This document shows positions 1-7,301 of a stretch of DNA of 20,822 nt, in pieces. A model generated the notes under the pieces. The model had not been told where the DNA came from, made no database searches, and saw nothing but the letters and a program-made list of their open reading frames with translations. This DNA is from Fidelibacterota bacterium (GTDB taxonomy: Bacteria; Marinisomatota; Marinisomatia; SCGC-AAA003-L08; TMED6): the NCBI GenBank assembly GCA_014239355.1, contig JAAZYZ010000075.1, positions 1 through 20,822 on the forward strand, in the 5' to 3' direction. The position numbers and the translations under genes are program-made. The first letter of the stretch is position 1; each line of letters opens with the position of its first letter.

Positions 1-453
1 TAGTTTACATAAATCTATACTAGCCTCTGTATGACCTGCTCTTTGGAGAACCCCACCATCTTTTGCAATCAGAGGAAACATATGTCCTGGTCTTGCCAAA
101 TCATCAGGAATAGATTTATCACTTAATAAGACTTGAAGCGTCTGCCAACGATCTTGTGCAGATATACCAGTTGTTATTCCGTTTTTAGCATCAACACTTA
201 CAGTAAAATTAGTTTTTTGGTTCTCAGTATTATCAGTCACCATTGGATTTAAATCTAATTCTTTAGCTCTTTTAGATGATATTGAAGTACAAATTAATCC
301 TCTTCCATATTTCATCATGAAATTTATATCATCAGGAGTTGCTTTTTCGGCAGAAATAATAAAATCACCTTCATTTTCTCTATCTTCATGGTCAACAACA
401 ATAACCATTTTTCCCTTTTTTATATCCTCAATAGCCTTGATTACTTTATTCAT
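1..453 (-). CDS. ribB: 3,4-dihydroxy-2-butanone-4-phosphate synthase, N-terminal part (RibB or RibBA), cut by window edge
   Basis: Partial gene: 151 residues from the ATG at 453 to the window edge, with the 3' end outside. RibB converts ribulose-5-phosphate to 3,4-dihydroxy-2-butanone-4-phosphate plus formate, giving the four-carbon unit of riboflavin. The acidic metal/substrate loop [10 protein letters not shown] is at residues 21-30, TGIS at 95-98, ARPGHMFPL at 120-128 and GHTEAS at 140-145, all hallmarks of the family. The start overlaps the end of ribE by 8 bases (446-453), so translation is probably coupled. In related bacteria this protein often carries a C-terminal GTP cyclohydrolase II domain (RibBA). 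That half would lie beyond base 1, so RibB versus RibBA cannot be decided here. Identity of the visible domain is secure. Confidence 0.93.
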   Translation of the reverse strand, partial: MNKVIKAIEDIKKGKMVIVVDHEDRENEGDFIISAEKATPDDINFMMKYGRGLICTSISSKRAKELDLNPMVTDNTENQKTNFTVSVDAKNGITTGISAQDRWQTLQVLLSDKSIPDDLARPGHMFPLIAKDGGVLQRAGHTEASIDLCKL

Positions 454-1075
454 TTTCTTCCTTTTTAGGTAAAAGCTTTTCAATATATTTTGCAAAAAAA
501 TCAGTCTCTATATTAACAGTATCTTTTCTATTTTTAAACTGCAAATTAGTATTTTTAAGCGTATGAGGAATAATTGACATAGAAATACTTCCATATTTAT
601 CATCATAACCATCATTAATTTTTGCTATAGTCAATGAAATACCATCAATAGAAATAGAACCTTTTGGAATACAATATTTCATCCATTTTTTATCAATTTT
701 AATTTCTAATAGCCAATTATCATTAATTGATTCATTATTGATTATTATACCTACAGTATCAACATGTCCTTGTACTATATGCCCATCTAATCCATCACTC
801 ATTTTTAATGGGGTTTCTAAATTTACTTTTTCTAAACATTTTAATAATTTTAAATTGGTTTTTTGTAAGGTTTCATTAACAACATCAAAAAATAATATAT
901 TTTTATCCTTTTGTTTATTAATAGCTGTTAAACAAACTCCATTAACTGAAACACTATCTCCAATATTAGTCGTATCAAAAATATCATTAGAGGTGCAAAG
1001 TTCAAGCTTTAATTGGGAAGCATCCTTTTCTAATTCATTAACTGTTCCTAATGATTTTATGATTCCTGTAAACAT
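446..1075 (-). CDS. ribE: Riboflavin synthase alpha subunit
   Basis: 209 residues, the normal length. The enzyme dismutates two 6,7-dimethyl-8-ribityllumazine molecules into riboflavin and a pyrimidinedione. The duplicated lumazine-binding barrel is clear. Repeat one begins with the signature MFTGII and contains SVNGVCLT (about residues 43-50). Repeat two has [12 protein letters not shown] (about 98-109) and SIDGISLT (about 142-149), then the conserved IPHTL. The start at 1075 follows a purine-rich AGAGAGAAG stretch and lies inside the end of ribD (19-base overlap); its own end overlaps ribB by 8 bases. It is the middle gene of a ribD-ribE-ribB run. The symbol ribE follows the usage in which ribE is riboflavin synthase; E. 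coli workers call it ribC. Confidence 0.96.
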   Translation of the reverse strand: MFTGIIKSLGTVNELEKDASQLKLELCTSNDIFDTTNIGDSVSVNGVCLTAINKQKDKNILFFDVVNETLQKTNLKLLKCLEKVNLETPLKMSDGLDGHIVQGHVDTVGIIINNESINDNWLLEIKIDKKWMKYCIPKGSISIDGISLTIAKINDGYDDKYGSISMSIIPHTLKNTNLQFKNRKDTVNIETDFFAKYIEKLLPKKEENE

Positions 1076-2136
1076 TCTTCTCTCTTTGTTAAAATCATTA
1101 AATGATCATCATCTAAAAACCTCTCATCTTTTAATTGCCAAGCCTTATTTATAGAAAATGGATTTTTTATATCTAATTCATCCTTAGAAGATTGAGAAGT
1201 ATACAAATAAAATTGATCAATCAATCCCATATCTAAAAAAGATTTTATTGTACTTGCTCCCCCTTCTATAATTAATGAAGTAATACCTAGTTCACCAAGA
1301 CGGATTAACACATCCTGGGGGTCAAGTTTATTATTTACTTCATTAACAACTAGATATTGACATTGTGGAGTTTTGTTATCTTGAAATTTACTATTACTAC
1401 ACATAACGATTGTATCTGCTTCATTATCATTTAACAATTTAAAACTGTAAGGAAGCGTTCTATTAGTATCTAAAACTATCCTTTTAGGATTACAGCCAAT
1501 AACCTCTCTAACTGTTAATTCTGGGTCATCAACTAAAACAGTATTTTTACCAATTAATATAGCATCAACCTCAGAACGTAACTGATGAGAATTTTGTTTA
1601 GAACTAGTTCCTGTAATCCATACTTTAGAACCTTTCTTAGCTATAAAACCTCTATCATCTTGTGCAAGCTTACCAATTACTAAAGGTTTTTTTGTTTTTA
1701 TCCAATGTAGATATCCTTTGTTTAAATTTTTAGATATATCTTTTAATATTCCACATTCCACATTAATACCTAAATTTTCTAAGTATTCTATTCCTTTACC
1801 ATTTACTTCCTTATTTGGATCTAACATAGATACATAAACATCCCTAATTCCATTTTCAACAATCACATTACAACAAGGACCTGTTTTACCATGATGAGAG
1901 CATGGTTCTAAAGTAACATAAACAGACCCATCCGTTGGATCTTTAATACAATTTTTAAATGCCGCTACCTCAGCGTGAGGGCCGCCAAATTGTTCATGAT
2001 ATCCTTCACCAATTATTTCTCCATTTTTTACAATTACACAACCTACCATAGGATTAGGAGAAACTTTACCCTGACCTTTTTTTGCAAGATAAATAGCTCT
2101 AGACATATATTTTTCATGAATATTGTATGAATCCAT
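1057..2136 (-). CDS. ribD: Bifunctional diaminohydroxyphosphoribosylaminopyrimidine deaminase / 5-amino-6-(5-phosphoribosylamino)uracil reductase
   Basis: 359 residues, typical for RibD. The N-terminal zinc deaminase (about 6-145) shows HAE at 54-56 and PCSHHGKTGPC at 78-88, so H54, C79 and C88 are the expected zinc ligands and E56 the proton shuttle. The C-terminal NADPH-dependent reductase (about 150-355) starts at KPLVIGKLAQD, has DAILIGKNTVLVDDPELTVR at 191-210 and an IIEGG motif near 290-294. It carries out the deamination and reduction steps of riboflavin synthesis. The ATG at 2136 lies two bases after the upstream hydrolase stop, with a short AGG upstream inside that gene. The last 19 bases overlap ribE. 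No FMN riboswitch can fit in front, because the preceding gene abuts it. Confidence 0.96.
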   Translation of the reverse strand: MDSYNIHEKYMSRAIYLAKKGQGKVSPNPMVGCVIVKNGEIIGEGYHEQFGGPHAEVAAFKNCIKDPTDGSVYVTLEPCSHHGKTGPCCNVIVENGIRDVYVSMLDPNKEVNGKGIEYLENLGINVECGILKDISKNLNKGYLHWIKTKKPLVIGKLAQDDRGFIAKKGSKVWITGTSSKQNSHQLRSEVDAILIGKNTVLVDDPELTVREVIGCNPKRIVLDTNRTLPYSFKLLNDNEADTIVMCSNSKFQDNKTPQCQYLVVNEVNNKLDPQDVLIRLGELGITSLIIEGGASTIKSFLDMGLIDQFYLYTSQSSKDELDIKNPFSINKAWQLKDERFLDDDHLMILTKREECLQES

Positions 2137-2138
2137 AA

Positions 2139-3515
2139 TTAATTACCTAATACTTGATTAGTTAAGATTAAAATATCTTGAATATTGACCAAATTATTAG
2201 AATCTAAATCTGATAACCAAAATTCTAAATCTTCAGAAGAAATTTGATCATTAAGCACATAACCAATAATGAACAATATATCTTGAATATTAAAGATTAA
2301 ATCATCATTTAAATCACCCTTTGATCTAATAAACTTATAATTTTCTTCACAAATTTGATATGCAGATATCAAACAGTATTCAGCTACAGCTGAATGTCCT
2401 CCTAATTCTTCAGGAACTAAATATAAATTAACATTATCAGAACCATTATCTATAAATGTATCATACGCAATTTGTGAATTTTCATATGGAATAAGTTCAT
2501 CTCCCATACCATGATACATATGCATATCAGCCTGTGGGGCCCAATCCCATAAATTGTTTTCAGATAAGTTTAACCTAAGTGGGTGATTTAAATTATTTGA
2601 GAAATCTGATATTAATTCAGGACGTAATACTTCGATTGGAATATCAGGCATAAGAGAATTTATATATGATCCGGAATAATTTCCATTAAATAAATATTCA
2701 AACATTTCAGCATATTCAGGTAAAAAGTATTCATTTAATAATCCCATTTCATAATAAGTAATATATGGAACCAACACATATGGTAAATAGTACGGTTCTC
2801 CATATGACTCATATGTAAGCATTAAATCAACCATAATCCCAGACAAATCATATGGACCAGCCATTGGAAAAGATGCTAATAAATTAAATTCATCTAAATT
2901 CTGTTGCTCAATCATCATATGTGATGCCATGGTTACATAACCTCCTTCAGAATAACCAAATAAAATTAAATCACCATTTGATTTAATAGGGTAGTAGTAA
3001 TAACCCTCATTATTATCAAAAAATGTTTGAACTGCTCTAATTAAATCAATAGTTGTCCAAGCTGAAGGCTCTTTTAAGCAATAAGGGTGTAATATTTCAC
3101 TTTCTCCTAGACCTAAATAATCAGGCTCAAGATAGATGTAACCTCTAGCAGTAAGCCATAAACTTAAAATATCAAACCCATCATTTGATGAAACATTATC
3201 ACGTTTAACTTCAGTTCCATGCTGCCAACTAATCATAGGAAAAGCTTGAACTGAATTTTTAGGATAACCAATGACTCCAGATGCAATTACTTCATTACCA
3301 TTTGGATCAATTGTGTTATATAAAATTTTATACATAGCAATATCATAAAGAACTTCAGGAGCACTATTCCCAAACTGACTATCTAAAGATTCTTGAGCCT
3401 CTTCAAGACTAATTTCTTCTAAATATTCAAATGATACTAACTCTCCCTGATAAGGAAATATCATAGAAAACAAAAAAATAATATATTTAATATTCATAAT
3501 AACTAATTTTATCAA
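2139..3515 (-). CDS. Secreted alpha/beta hydrolase (lipase/esterase/peptidase-like) with C-terminal dockerin-like repeat
   Basis: 458 residues. A basic, hydrophobic N-terminus (about 1-23, ending PYQG) looks like a signal peptide. The alpha/beta hydrolase shows an oxyanion-type HGTE at 99-102, the nucleophile elbow GYSEG at 187-191 (Ser189), a likely acid Asp339 in HGMGDELIP and a likely base His374 in GGHSAV, so the triad looks complete. The arrangement resembles the secretory-lipase/prolyl-oligopeptidase type of hydrolase; the substrate is unknown. Residues 400-458 hold two 12-residue calcium-loop repeats, GDLNDDLIFNIQDI and SDLDSNNLVNIQDI, the pattern of a type I dockerin. Start choice: TTG at 3515 lies 7 bases after an AAGAAGG ribosome site, while the in-frame ATG at 3497 lies 25 bases away. 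I therefore prefer TTG, but ATG would also leave a usable signal peptide. It sits between trmH-like and ribD genes with no functional link evident. Confidence 0.85.
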   Translation of the reverse strand: MIKLVIMNIKYIIFLFSMIFPYQGELVSFEYLEEISLEEAQESLDSQFGNSAPEVLYDIAMYKILYNTIDPNGNEVIASGVIGYPKNSVQAFPMISWQHGTEVKRDNVSSNDGFDILSLWLTARGYIYLEPDYLGLGESEILHPYCLKEPSAWTTIDLIRAVQTFFDNNEGYYYYPIKSNGDLILFGYSEGGYVTMASHMMIEQQNLDEFNLLASFPMAGPYDLSGIMVDLMLTYESYGEPYYLPYVLVPYITYYEMGLLNEYFLPEYAEMFEYLFNGNYSGSYINSLMPDIPIEVLRPELISDFSNNLNHPLRLNLSENNLWDWAPQADMHMYHGMGDELIPYENSQIAYDTFIDNGSDNVNLYLVPEELGGHSAVAEYCLISAYQICEENYKFIRSKGDLNDDLIFNIQDILFIIGYVLNDQISSEDLEFWLSDLDSNNLVNIQDILILTNQVLGN

Positions 3516-3517
3516 TT

Positions 3518-4054
3518 TTATACCTTCTTATTATAATATCTTAACATCTCATATCCAATGATTCCTGCAGCTGTTGCTACATTTAAACTTTGCTTTATCC
3601 CTCGCATTGGAATTTCCACATGCTGATCACACATCCCTATTAATTCTTCTGAAACTCCATCCACCTCATTACCTAATACAATACACAATGGAAAATCCCA
3701 ATCTAATTCATACAATGATTGTGATTTCTTAGTATGCTCCAATAAAACCAATTTAATATTTTGTTTTTTAATTTGGTGAGCTAATTCAATTGGGTTATCA
3801 TTATGCTCCCAAGACACTGCTAATTCAGCACCTAAAGCTGTTTTAGATAGGTCTTTCTGAGGTGGCTTACATGTATAACCTGATAAAAATAATTTACTAG
3901 CACCCATTCCATCTGCTGTTCTAAAAATAGAACCAACATTATGAGCTGATCTAATATTTTCTAATAAGAATGAAATGGGAATTTTAGGAATAAATTTTAC
4001 TTCATCTAATGTTGGTCTATCAGCTTTAATATCATCATTAGATCTTTTAATCAT
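3518..4054 (-). CDS. SpoU/TrmH-family RNA 2'-O-methyltransferase
   Basis: 178 residues from the ATG at 4054. The three SPOUT knot motifs are all present: NIRSAHNVGSIFRTADGMG at 33-51, LGNEVDGVS at 127-135, and IPMRGIKQSLNVATAAGIIG at 148-167. These form the deep trefoil knot that binds S-adenosylmethionine and hold the Arg and Asn/Ser residues used to methylate a ribose 2'-OH. The short N-terminus without an L30e-like RNA-binding domain resembles minimal TrmL/TrmH-like enzymes, so the RNA target (tRNA or rRNA) cannot be named. An upstream in-frame TTG at 4066 exists, but the AAAGG at 4067-4071 would abut it. ATG 4054 has that site 12 bases away and gives an 8-base overlap with the preceding gene, matching other junctions in the window. 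Confidence 0.9.
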   Translation of the reverse strand: MIKRSNDDIKADRPTLDEVKFIPKIPISFLLENIRSAHNVGSIFRTADGMGASKLFLSGYTCKPPQKDLSKTALGAELAVSWEHNDNPIELAHQIKKQNIKLVLLEHTKKSQSLYELDWDFPLCIVLGNEVDGVSEELIGMCDQHVEIPMRGIKQSLNVATAAGIIGYEMLRYYNKKV

Positions 4055-4790
4055 TATTAAAACCAACCTTTATTAAATCTATATTTCCTGAACTTAAACT
4101 ATCAAAACTAATTTTATTCAATGTGCAAGTTGTCTTTGATACTTTTTTTAAATCTTCATAAATAATATTTTTAGAAAATTTAACATCATTAATTGTTACC
4201 CAATCTTTAAATGATAAAACTTTATTTAAAACTCCTCTTTTATTATTCCATTCTATCTGATAAATAATAAAATTATTCTTATCAATATAAAATTTGATAG
4301 ATTTCTTTTTATTTTTTTTCTTATAGGACTTAACTAAGTAAACCTCTTTTTTATTAAATTTCACTTCTTCAATTAACAACTCATACTTTTTCATTTCATC
4401 AAATAAATTATTAAAATTAAGAAAATTAATTATATCCAATCCTTCAAAATTATCTTCTATATTCACGATTTCATTATTTATAGGCATTCTTTTTTTCATT
4501 CTAACTTTTTTAGAATAATGAGCCCAAATCTCCGTTCCTTTATAATCAATTGGAGACTTAAATTGTATATAGCTATAATAATTACTAGAATCAAGCCAAT
4601 GTGAATAAAATTGAAACCCTAATTTAGCTGGCTCTTTAGATAGTGATTGTAATTTAATATCACAAAAAAAACTAATATCCTTATTATTTAATCTATTAAC
4701 AGACTTTTCAAGAATTTCTATCGGTAGTAATTCTTGACTTAGTATTGAAGATAAAACCATCAATAATATTATAAAACTATTCAATTTCAT
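4047..4790 (-). CDS. Exported LolA-like outer-membrane lipoprotein-sorting family protein
   Basis: 247 residues beginning with a signal peptide (MKLNSFIILLMVLSSILSQ, cleavage probably near 19-20). The mature part is rich in alternating beta-strand patterns and contains YKGTEIWAHYSKKVRMKKR near 83-101, resembling the GTEIW.Y....R.RR segment of COG2834 lipoprotein-sorting proteins (the LolA/LolB-like half-barrel fold). Such proteins are thought to bind acyl chains in the periplasm, either carrying lipoproteins or serving lipid/RND transport. The assignment rests on general resemblance rather than a diagnostic catalytic motif, because the family has none. It is the first gene of the minus-strand run that ends in ribB, so its promoter should lie in 4791-4861. 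Confidence 0.68.
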   Translation of the reverse strand: MKLNSFIILLMVLSSILSQELLPIEILEKSVNRLNNKDISFFCDIKLQSLSKEPAKLGFQFYSHWLDSSNYYSYIQFKSPIDYKGTEIWAHYSKKVRMKKRMPINNEIVNIEDNFEGLDIINFLNFNNLFDEMKKYELLIEEVKFNKKEVYLVKSYKKKNKKKSIKFYIDKNNFIIYQIEWNNKRGVLNKVLSFKDWVTINDVKFSKNIIYEDLKKVSKTTCTLNKISFDSLSSGNIDLIKVGFNND

Positions 4791-4861
4791 ATTTTTAACT
4801 ATTTTATTTGGTATATGTATTACAAACTAATAAGTTTCTAAATATCTATAGATTGTAAATT
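4791..4861. promoter_or_regulatory. Divergent intergenic region between LolA-like gene and thiamine pyrophosphokinase gene
   Basis: These 71 AT-rich bases separate two divergently transcribed genes and must carry both promoters. On the plus strand TATAGA at 4847-4852 is a possible -10 element ending 9 bases before the ATG at 4862, which would give a very short leader; no Shine-Dalgarno sequence precedes that ATG. On the minus strand no good -10/-35 pair stands out. I see no riboswitch-like conserved structure; in particular it is too short and lacks the conserved core for a TPP element. Element positions are weak inferences. Confidence 0.35.
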
Positions 4862-5491
4862 ATGAAAAAAGAAAAAATAATTTTAGTACTTAATGGACAA
4901 ATTCCTAAAAAAGATGAATTAATATCATTTATTGAAAAATATGATCAAATTATTTGTGCTGATGGAGCGGCAAATGAAATGATTAAATTAAATATATATC
5001 CAGATTTTATTTTAGGAGATATTGATTCTTTACAAACTGATTCTATTAATACTAGAAGTAAGATTATTAAATTAGAAGATCAAAATTTAAACGATTTTCA
5101 AAAAGCCTTAACTTGGCTTAAAGATAAAGATTATAACACTATAGATATAATAGGAATGGATGGAAAAAGAATAGACCATACAATTGGAAATTTTTCAATC
5201 ATCTTAAAAGAACTATTTAATTTTAATTTGACTGTTTTTACTGAATCTGGTATTTTTTACACAATAAAAACTAAAAGAAAATTCAAAGATATCTATAATA
5301 GATATTTTTCAATATTTAGCCCAAAAAAAGATACTAAAATCACTACTTGGGGTTTAAAATATGAACTGAAAAATAAAACTTTAGATAATATTCATAAAGG
5401 AACTTTAAATTTTGCTAATGAAAATGAAGTAGAAATAGAAACAAATAACGAAGTATTAGTTTTTATATCTAATGAAATTAAAGAAAATTAA
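4862..5491 (+). CDS. thiN: Thiamine pyrophosphokinase
   Basis: 209 residues, normal for bacterial thiamine pyrophosphokinase. The enzyme moves pyrophosphate from ATP to thiamine, giving thiamine diphosphate. Motifs are intact: ADGAAN at 33-38, PDFILGDIDS at 47-56 (acidic Mg/ATP site), the aspartate-containing DQNLNDFQKAL at 73-83, and GMDGKRIDHTIGN at 98-110. The C-terminal third (about 125-209) is a beta-rich thiamine-binding domain with weaker conservation, including KGTLNFAN. It is followed after 27 bases by a small zinc-finger protein gene on the same strand. Such a kinase suggests thiamine salvage or uptake, but no transporter gene is nearby. Confidence 0.92.
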   Translation: MKKEKIILVLNGQIPKKDELISFIEKYDQIICADGAANEMIKLNIYPDFILGDIDSLQTDSINTRSKIIKLEDQNLNDFQKALTWLKDKDYNTIDIIGMDGKRIDHTIGNFSIILKELFNFNLTVFTESGIFYTIKTKRKFKDIYNRYFSIFSPKKDTKITTWGLKYELKNKTLDNIHKGTLNFANENEVEIETNNEVLVFISNEIKEN

Positions 5492-5518
5492 ATTTAAACT
5501 ATTTCTGAGGAGAAATAC

Positions 5519-5749
5519 ATGAAAAATTATTTTACTAAATCTATTTTATCAATATTTTTGATAATCTTATTTAGCGCAATGTATATTGGTAGCGGAAGTT
5601 CAAATGATTGCTGGGTTTGTGAAGGAAGCGGAGAAAATAATTGTGTTGCTTGTGTTAATGGTAATACAGAAATGGGAGAATGTGCATTTTGTAATGGTAA
5701 AGGAGATGTGATTTGTACTTTTTGTAATGGTACTGGAAGTATGAAATAA
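5519..5749 (+). CDS. Small exported protein with four DnaJ-type CxxC zinc-finger motifs
   Basis: 76 residues, preceded by the strongest Shine-Dalgarno site in the window (GAGGAGA at 5507-5513, 5 bases before the ATG). Residues 1-24 are two lysines then a hydrophobic stretch, a signal peptide or membrane anchor. The rest is four CxxC units at C31/C34, C42/C45, C55/C58 and C66/C69. Three have the full CxxCxGxG form of the DnaJ cysteine-rich domain (CWVCEGSG, CAFCNGKG, CTFCNGTG); the second, CVACVNGN, is degenerate. Eight cysteines could bind two zinc ions. There is no J domain, so it is not a DnaJ co-chaperone. A redox or protein-binding role at the cell envelope is possible but unproven. Composition matches its neighbours and the frame is convincing. 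Confidence 0.8.
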   Translation: MKNYFTKSILSIFLIILFSAMYIGSGSSNDCWVCEGSGENNCVACVNGNTEMGECAFCNGKGDVICTFCNGTGSMK

Positions 5750-5760
5750 TTATTAACTCA

Positions 5761-5783
5761 TTCCACCCACAAACCAAGTGGAA
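5761..5783. terminator. Hairpin between convergent genes, possible weak bidirectional terminator
   Basis: TTCCAC at 5761-5766 pairs perfectly with GTGGAA at 5778-5783 across an 11-base loop. After one A/A mismatch the stem can extend by two more pairs. It lies in the 46-base gap between two convergent genes, where a shared terminator is expected. No clear run of T follows on either strand, so intrinsic termination is only plausible. Confidence 0.38.
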
Positions 5784-5795
5784 AGATTGAATTTC

Positions 5796-5999
5796 TTAAT
5801 CTCTTTGTAATAATTTTTCCTTCATTGCATCATATTCTTCTTGATTAATTGCACCGGAATCTAATGCTTTTTTCAAATCAATTAATTCATCACCAACTGT
5901 TGTTGTAATATTTGTTGAATATGTATCTTTATTAAATAAATCAATAGATGCACATGATGTAAAAAATAGAATACTAAGTATTATTATATAAGATTTCAT
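5796..5999 (-). CDS. Small SHOCT-domain lipoprotein
   Basis: 67 residues. The N-terminus is a lipoprotein signal: one lysine, a hydrophobic core, then a lipobox-like FTSC with Cys16 as the likely lipidated residue. Residues about 37-65 match the SHOCT (short C-terminal) domain: an acidic start, then LKKALDSGAINQEEYDAMKEKLL, the usual helix-turn-helix with the conserved G-x-I-x-x-E-E-[FY] turn. SHOCT domains usually sit at protein ends and are thought to aid oligomerisation or binding; no enzyme activity is expected. An AGGAGAA ribosome site stands just upstream of the ATG at 5999. It follows the CNNM/CorC-type gene on the same strand after 47 bases and may share its transcript. Confidence 0.82.
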   Translation of the reverse strand: MKSYIIILSILFFTSCASIDLFNKDTYSTNITTTVGDELIDLKKALDSGAINQEEYDAMKEKLLQRD

Positions 6000-6046
6000 T
6001 TGTTCTCCTATTAGTTGTATTTAATTTAAAAATTAATTAATAATTA

Positions 6047-7249
6047 TTAATTCTTTTTATTAGGATAAATAAGAACGTTTTCAATATATCGTGAAGAAGC
6101 TTTTTTGATAATAATCTGACCAATACTCATAAATAAACATTCACCAACATTAGGTATTCTGCCTAAATCAGAAATAATATATCCTGCTATAGTTTCATAG
6201 TTACCTTTTGGTATTAGATTATCGTGCTTATTATTAAAATCTGTCCATTTCATTTTTGCATTAACAGAGATAGAACCATCTGAATTGACCTTTGTATCTG
6301 AAGGATTATTATCAAACTCATCCTCAAATTCTCCAAAAATTTCTTCAAAAATGTCTTCTGATGTTATCAAACCTGAAGTCTTTTTATCTTGATCAATAAT
6401 AATACCTAATGAATGATTTGCTTTTTGAAAATCTGGTATAATCTCAAGGATAGGCTTATCATAGGGAATAAATAAAATTTCTCTTACAATATCTTTTAAA
6501 TTTTCAGGGCCTTTAAATAAATCATATAAGTAAATCATACCTACAATATTATCAATATTATCTTGATACACAGGTAATTTTGAATGTGCAGATTCAATAA
6601 AATTAAGCATTGCCTTTTCTAATGACTCATCTATTGATATACAGGAAATATCATCTCTTGGAGTCATAGCCTTATAAACAGAAGTTTTACTAAAGTCAAA
6701 AACATTGGAAATCATCTCTTGCTGCTCTTTTTCCATTGACTCATTCTCTTCAACTTGCTCAAAAGTAGATTGTAAATCCTGTCTTTTTTCTTCATCAGAA
6801 ATATTCTTATAAATATCCAACCATTTCAATTTCATAATAGTAATAACTAATGGAAAGAAAAGATAATACATAATAATTAATAGAGGTGATAGCAATACTA
6901 AACCAATATTTGCATGATTTTTTATAAAAGTCTTTGGTAAGATTTCTCCAAAAATTAAAATAATAACAGAAATTAAAATAATGATAGAGAGATTGCTCCA
7001 ACCTACAGATAAAAAATGTAAAGTAGCAAAAGTTGTGGCAACAATATTTGAAACATTAGTTCCAAGTAGAATTAAGAATAAAAATATTTCCTTTTCTTTA
7101 ATAATCTTTTGAGATAAAGCAGATAGCCTCCCCCCCTGTTTACTCCAAACATCAATTTGCAAAGAATTAGCAGAAATTAAAGCTATCTCAAGACTTGAGA
7201 ATAAAATAGAAAAAATAATACCTGAAAATGAAAAAAGTAAATCTAGCAT
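6047..7249 (-). CDS. CNNM/CorC-type (HlyC/CorC) membrane protein with CBS pair
   Basis: 400 residues with the full family architecture. A DUF21/CNNM transmembrane domain covers about 1-140: a helix at 4-24, hydrophobic segments near 55-75, 84-104 and 116-138, and the conserved GEILPKTF at 101-108. A CBS pair follows, the first starting at MTPRDDISCISID (195-207) with KLPVYQDNIDNIVGMIYL (224-241), the second about 255-306 ending SGLITSEDIFEEIFGEFEDE. A CorC/HlyC transport-associated domain closes it at about 325-396. These proteins are linked to magnesium/cobalt efflux or homeostasis, and CBS pairs of this type bind adenine nucleotides. 'Hemolysin' is a historical label only. No Shine-Dalgarno sequence precedes the ATG at 7249, which faces murQ across 52 bases. 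Confidence 0.92.
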   Translation of the reverse strand: MLDLLFSFSGIIFSILFSSLEIALISANSLQIDVWSKQGGRLSALSQKIIKEKEIFLFLILLGTNVSNIVATTFATLHFLSVGWSNLSIIILISVIILIFGEILPKTFIKNHANIGLVLLSPLLIIMYYLFFPLVITIMKLKWLDIYKNISDEEKRQDLQSTFEQVEENESMEKEQQEMISNVFDFSKTSVYKAMTPRDDISCISIDESLEKAMLNFIESAHSKLPVYQDNIDNIVGMIYLYDLFKGPENLKDIVREILFIPYDKPILEIIPDFQKANHSLGIIIDQDKKTSGLITSEDIFEEIFGEFEDEFDNNPSDTKVNSDGSISVNAKMKWTDFNNKHDNLIPKGNYETIAGYIISDLGRIPNVGECLFMSIGQIIIKKASSRYIENVLIYPNKKN

Positions 7250-7301
7250 TTAATGAATTTAATCAGAAATTTAACCTTATCAACTTATATTATAATTATC
7301 A
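7250..7301. promoter_or_regulatory. Divergent promoter region between CNNM/CorC-type gene and murQ; murQ likely leaderless
   Basis: On the plus strand a perfect TATAAT occupies 7291-7296 and the murQ ATG begins at 7302, only five bases after it. Transcription from such a -10 box would normally begin at or next to that A, so the messenger would have essentially no leader. No Shine-Dalgarno sequence is present and no good -35 hexamer is seen. On the minus strand TTGATA (plus-strand 7278-7283) is a possible -35 for the CNNM/CorC-type gene, with only a poor TTAAAT 15 bases on; that gene also lacks a ribosome site. Confidence 0.35.

Noticed and set aside
738..1154. 138-codon open frame on the plus strand across ribE and ribD
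   Set aside because: It lies antisense to two certain genes with strong motifs, lacks a ribosome site and resembles no family. AT-rich coding DNA often leaves such frames open.
2137..2138. FMN riboswitch before ribD
   Set aside because: Only two bases separate ribD from the upstream gene, and no RFN-like core is seen within the end of that gene.
4791..4861. Possible TPP riboswitch before the thiamine pyrophosphokinase gene
   Set aside because: The gap is only 71 bases, must also serve the divergent gene, and lacks the conserved CUGAGA core.
5519..5749. Calling the small zinc-finger gene a truncated dnaJ pseudogene
   Set aside because: It has its own strong ribosome site, a signal-type N-terminus and a complete four-motif array, and no remnant of J or C-terminal domains lies on either side.
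6047..7249. Reading the CNNM/CorC-type protein as a haemolysin toxin
   Set aside because: The DUF21-CBS-CorC layout is a membrane transport/homeostasis family; 'hemolysin' is a historical annotation.
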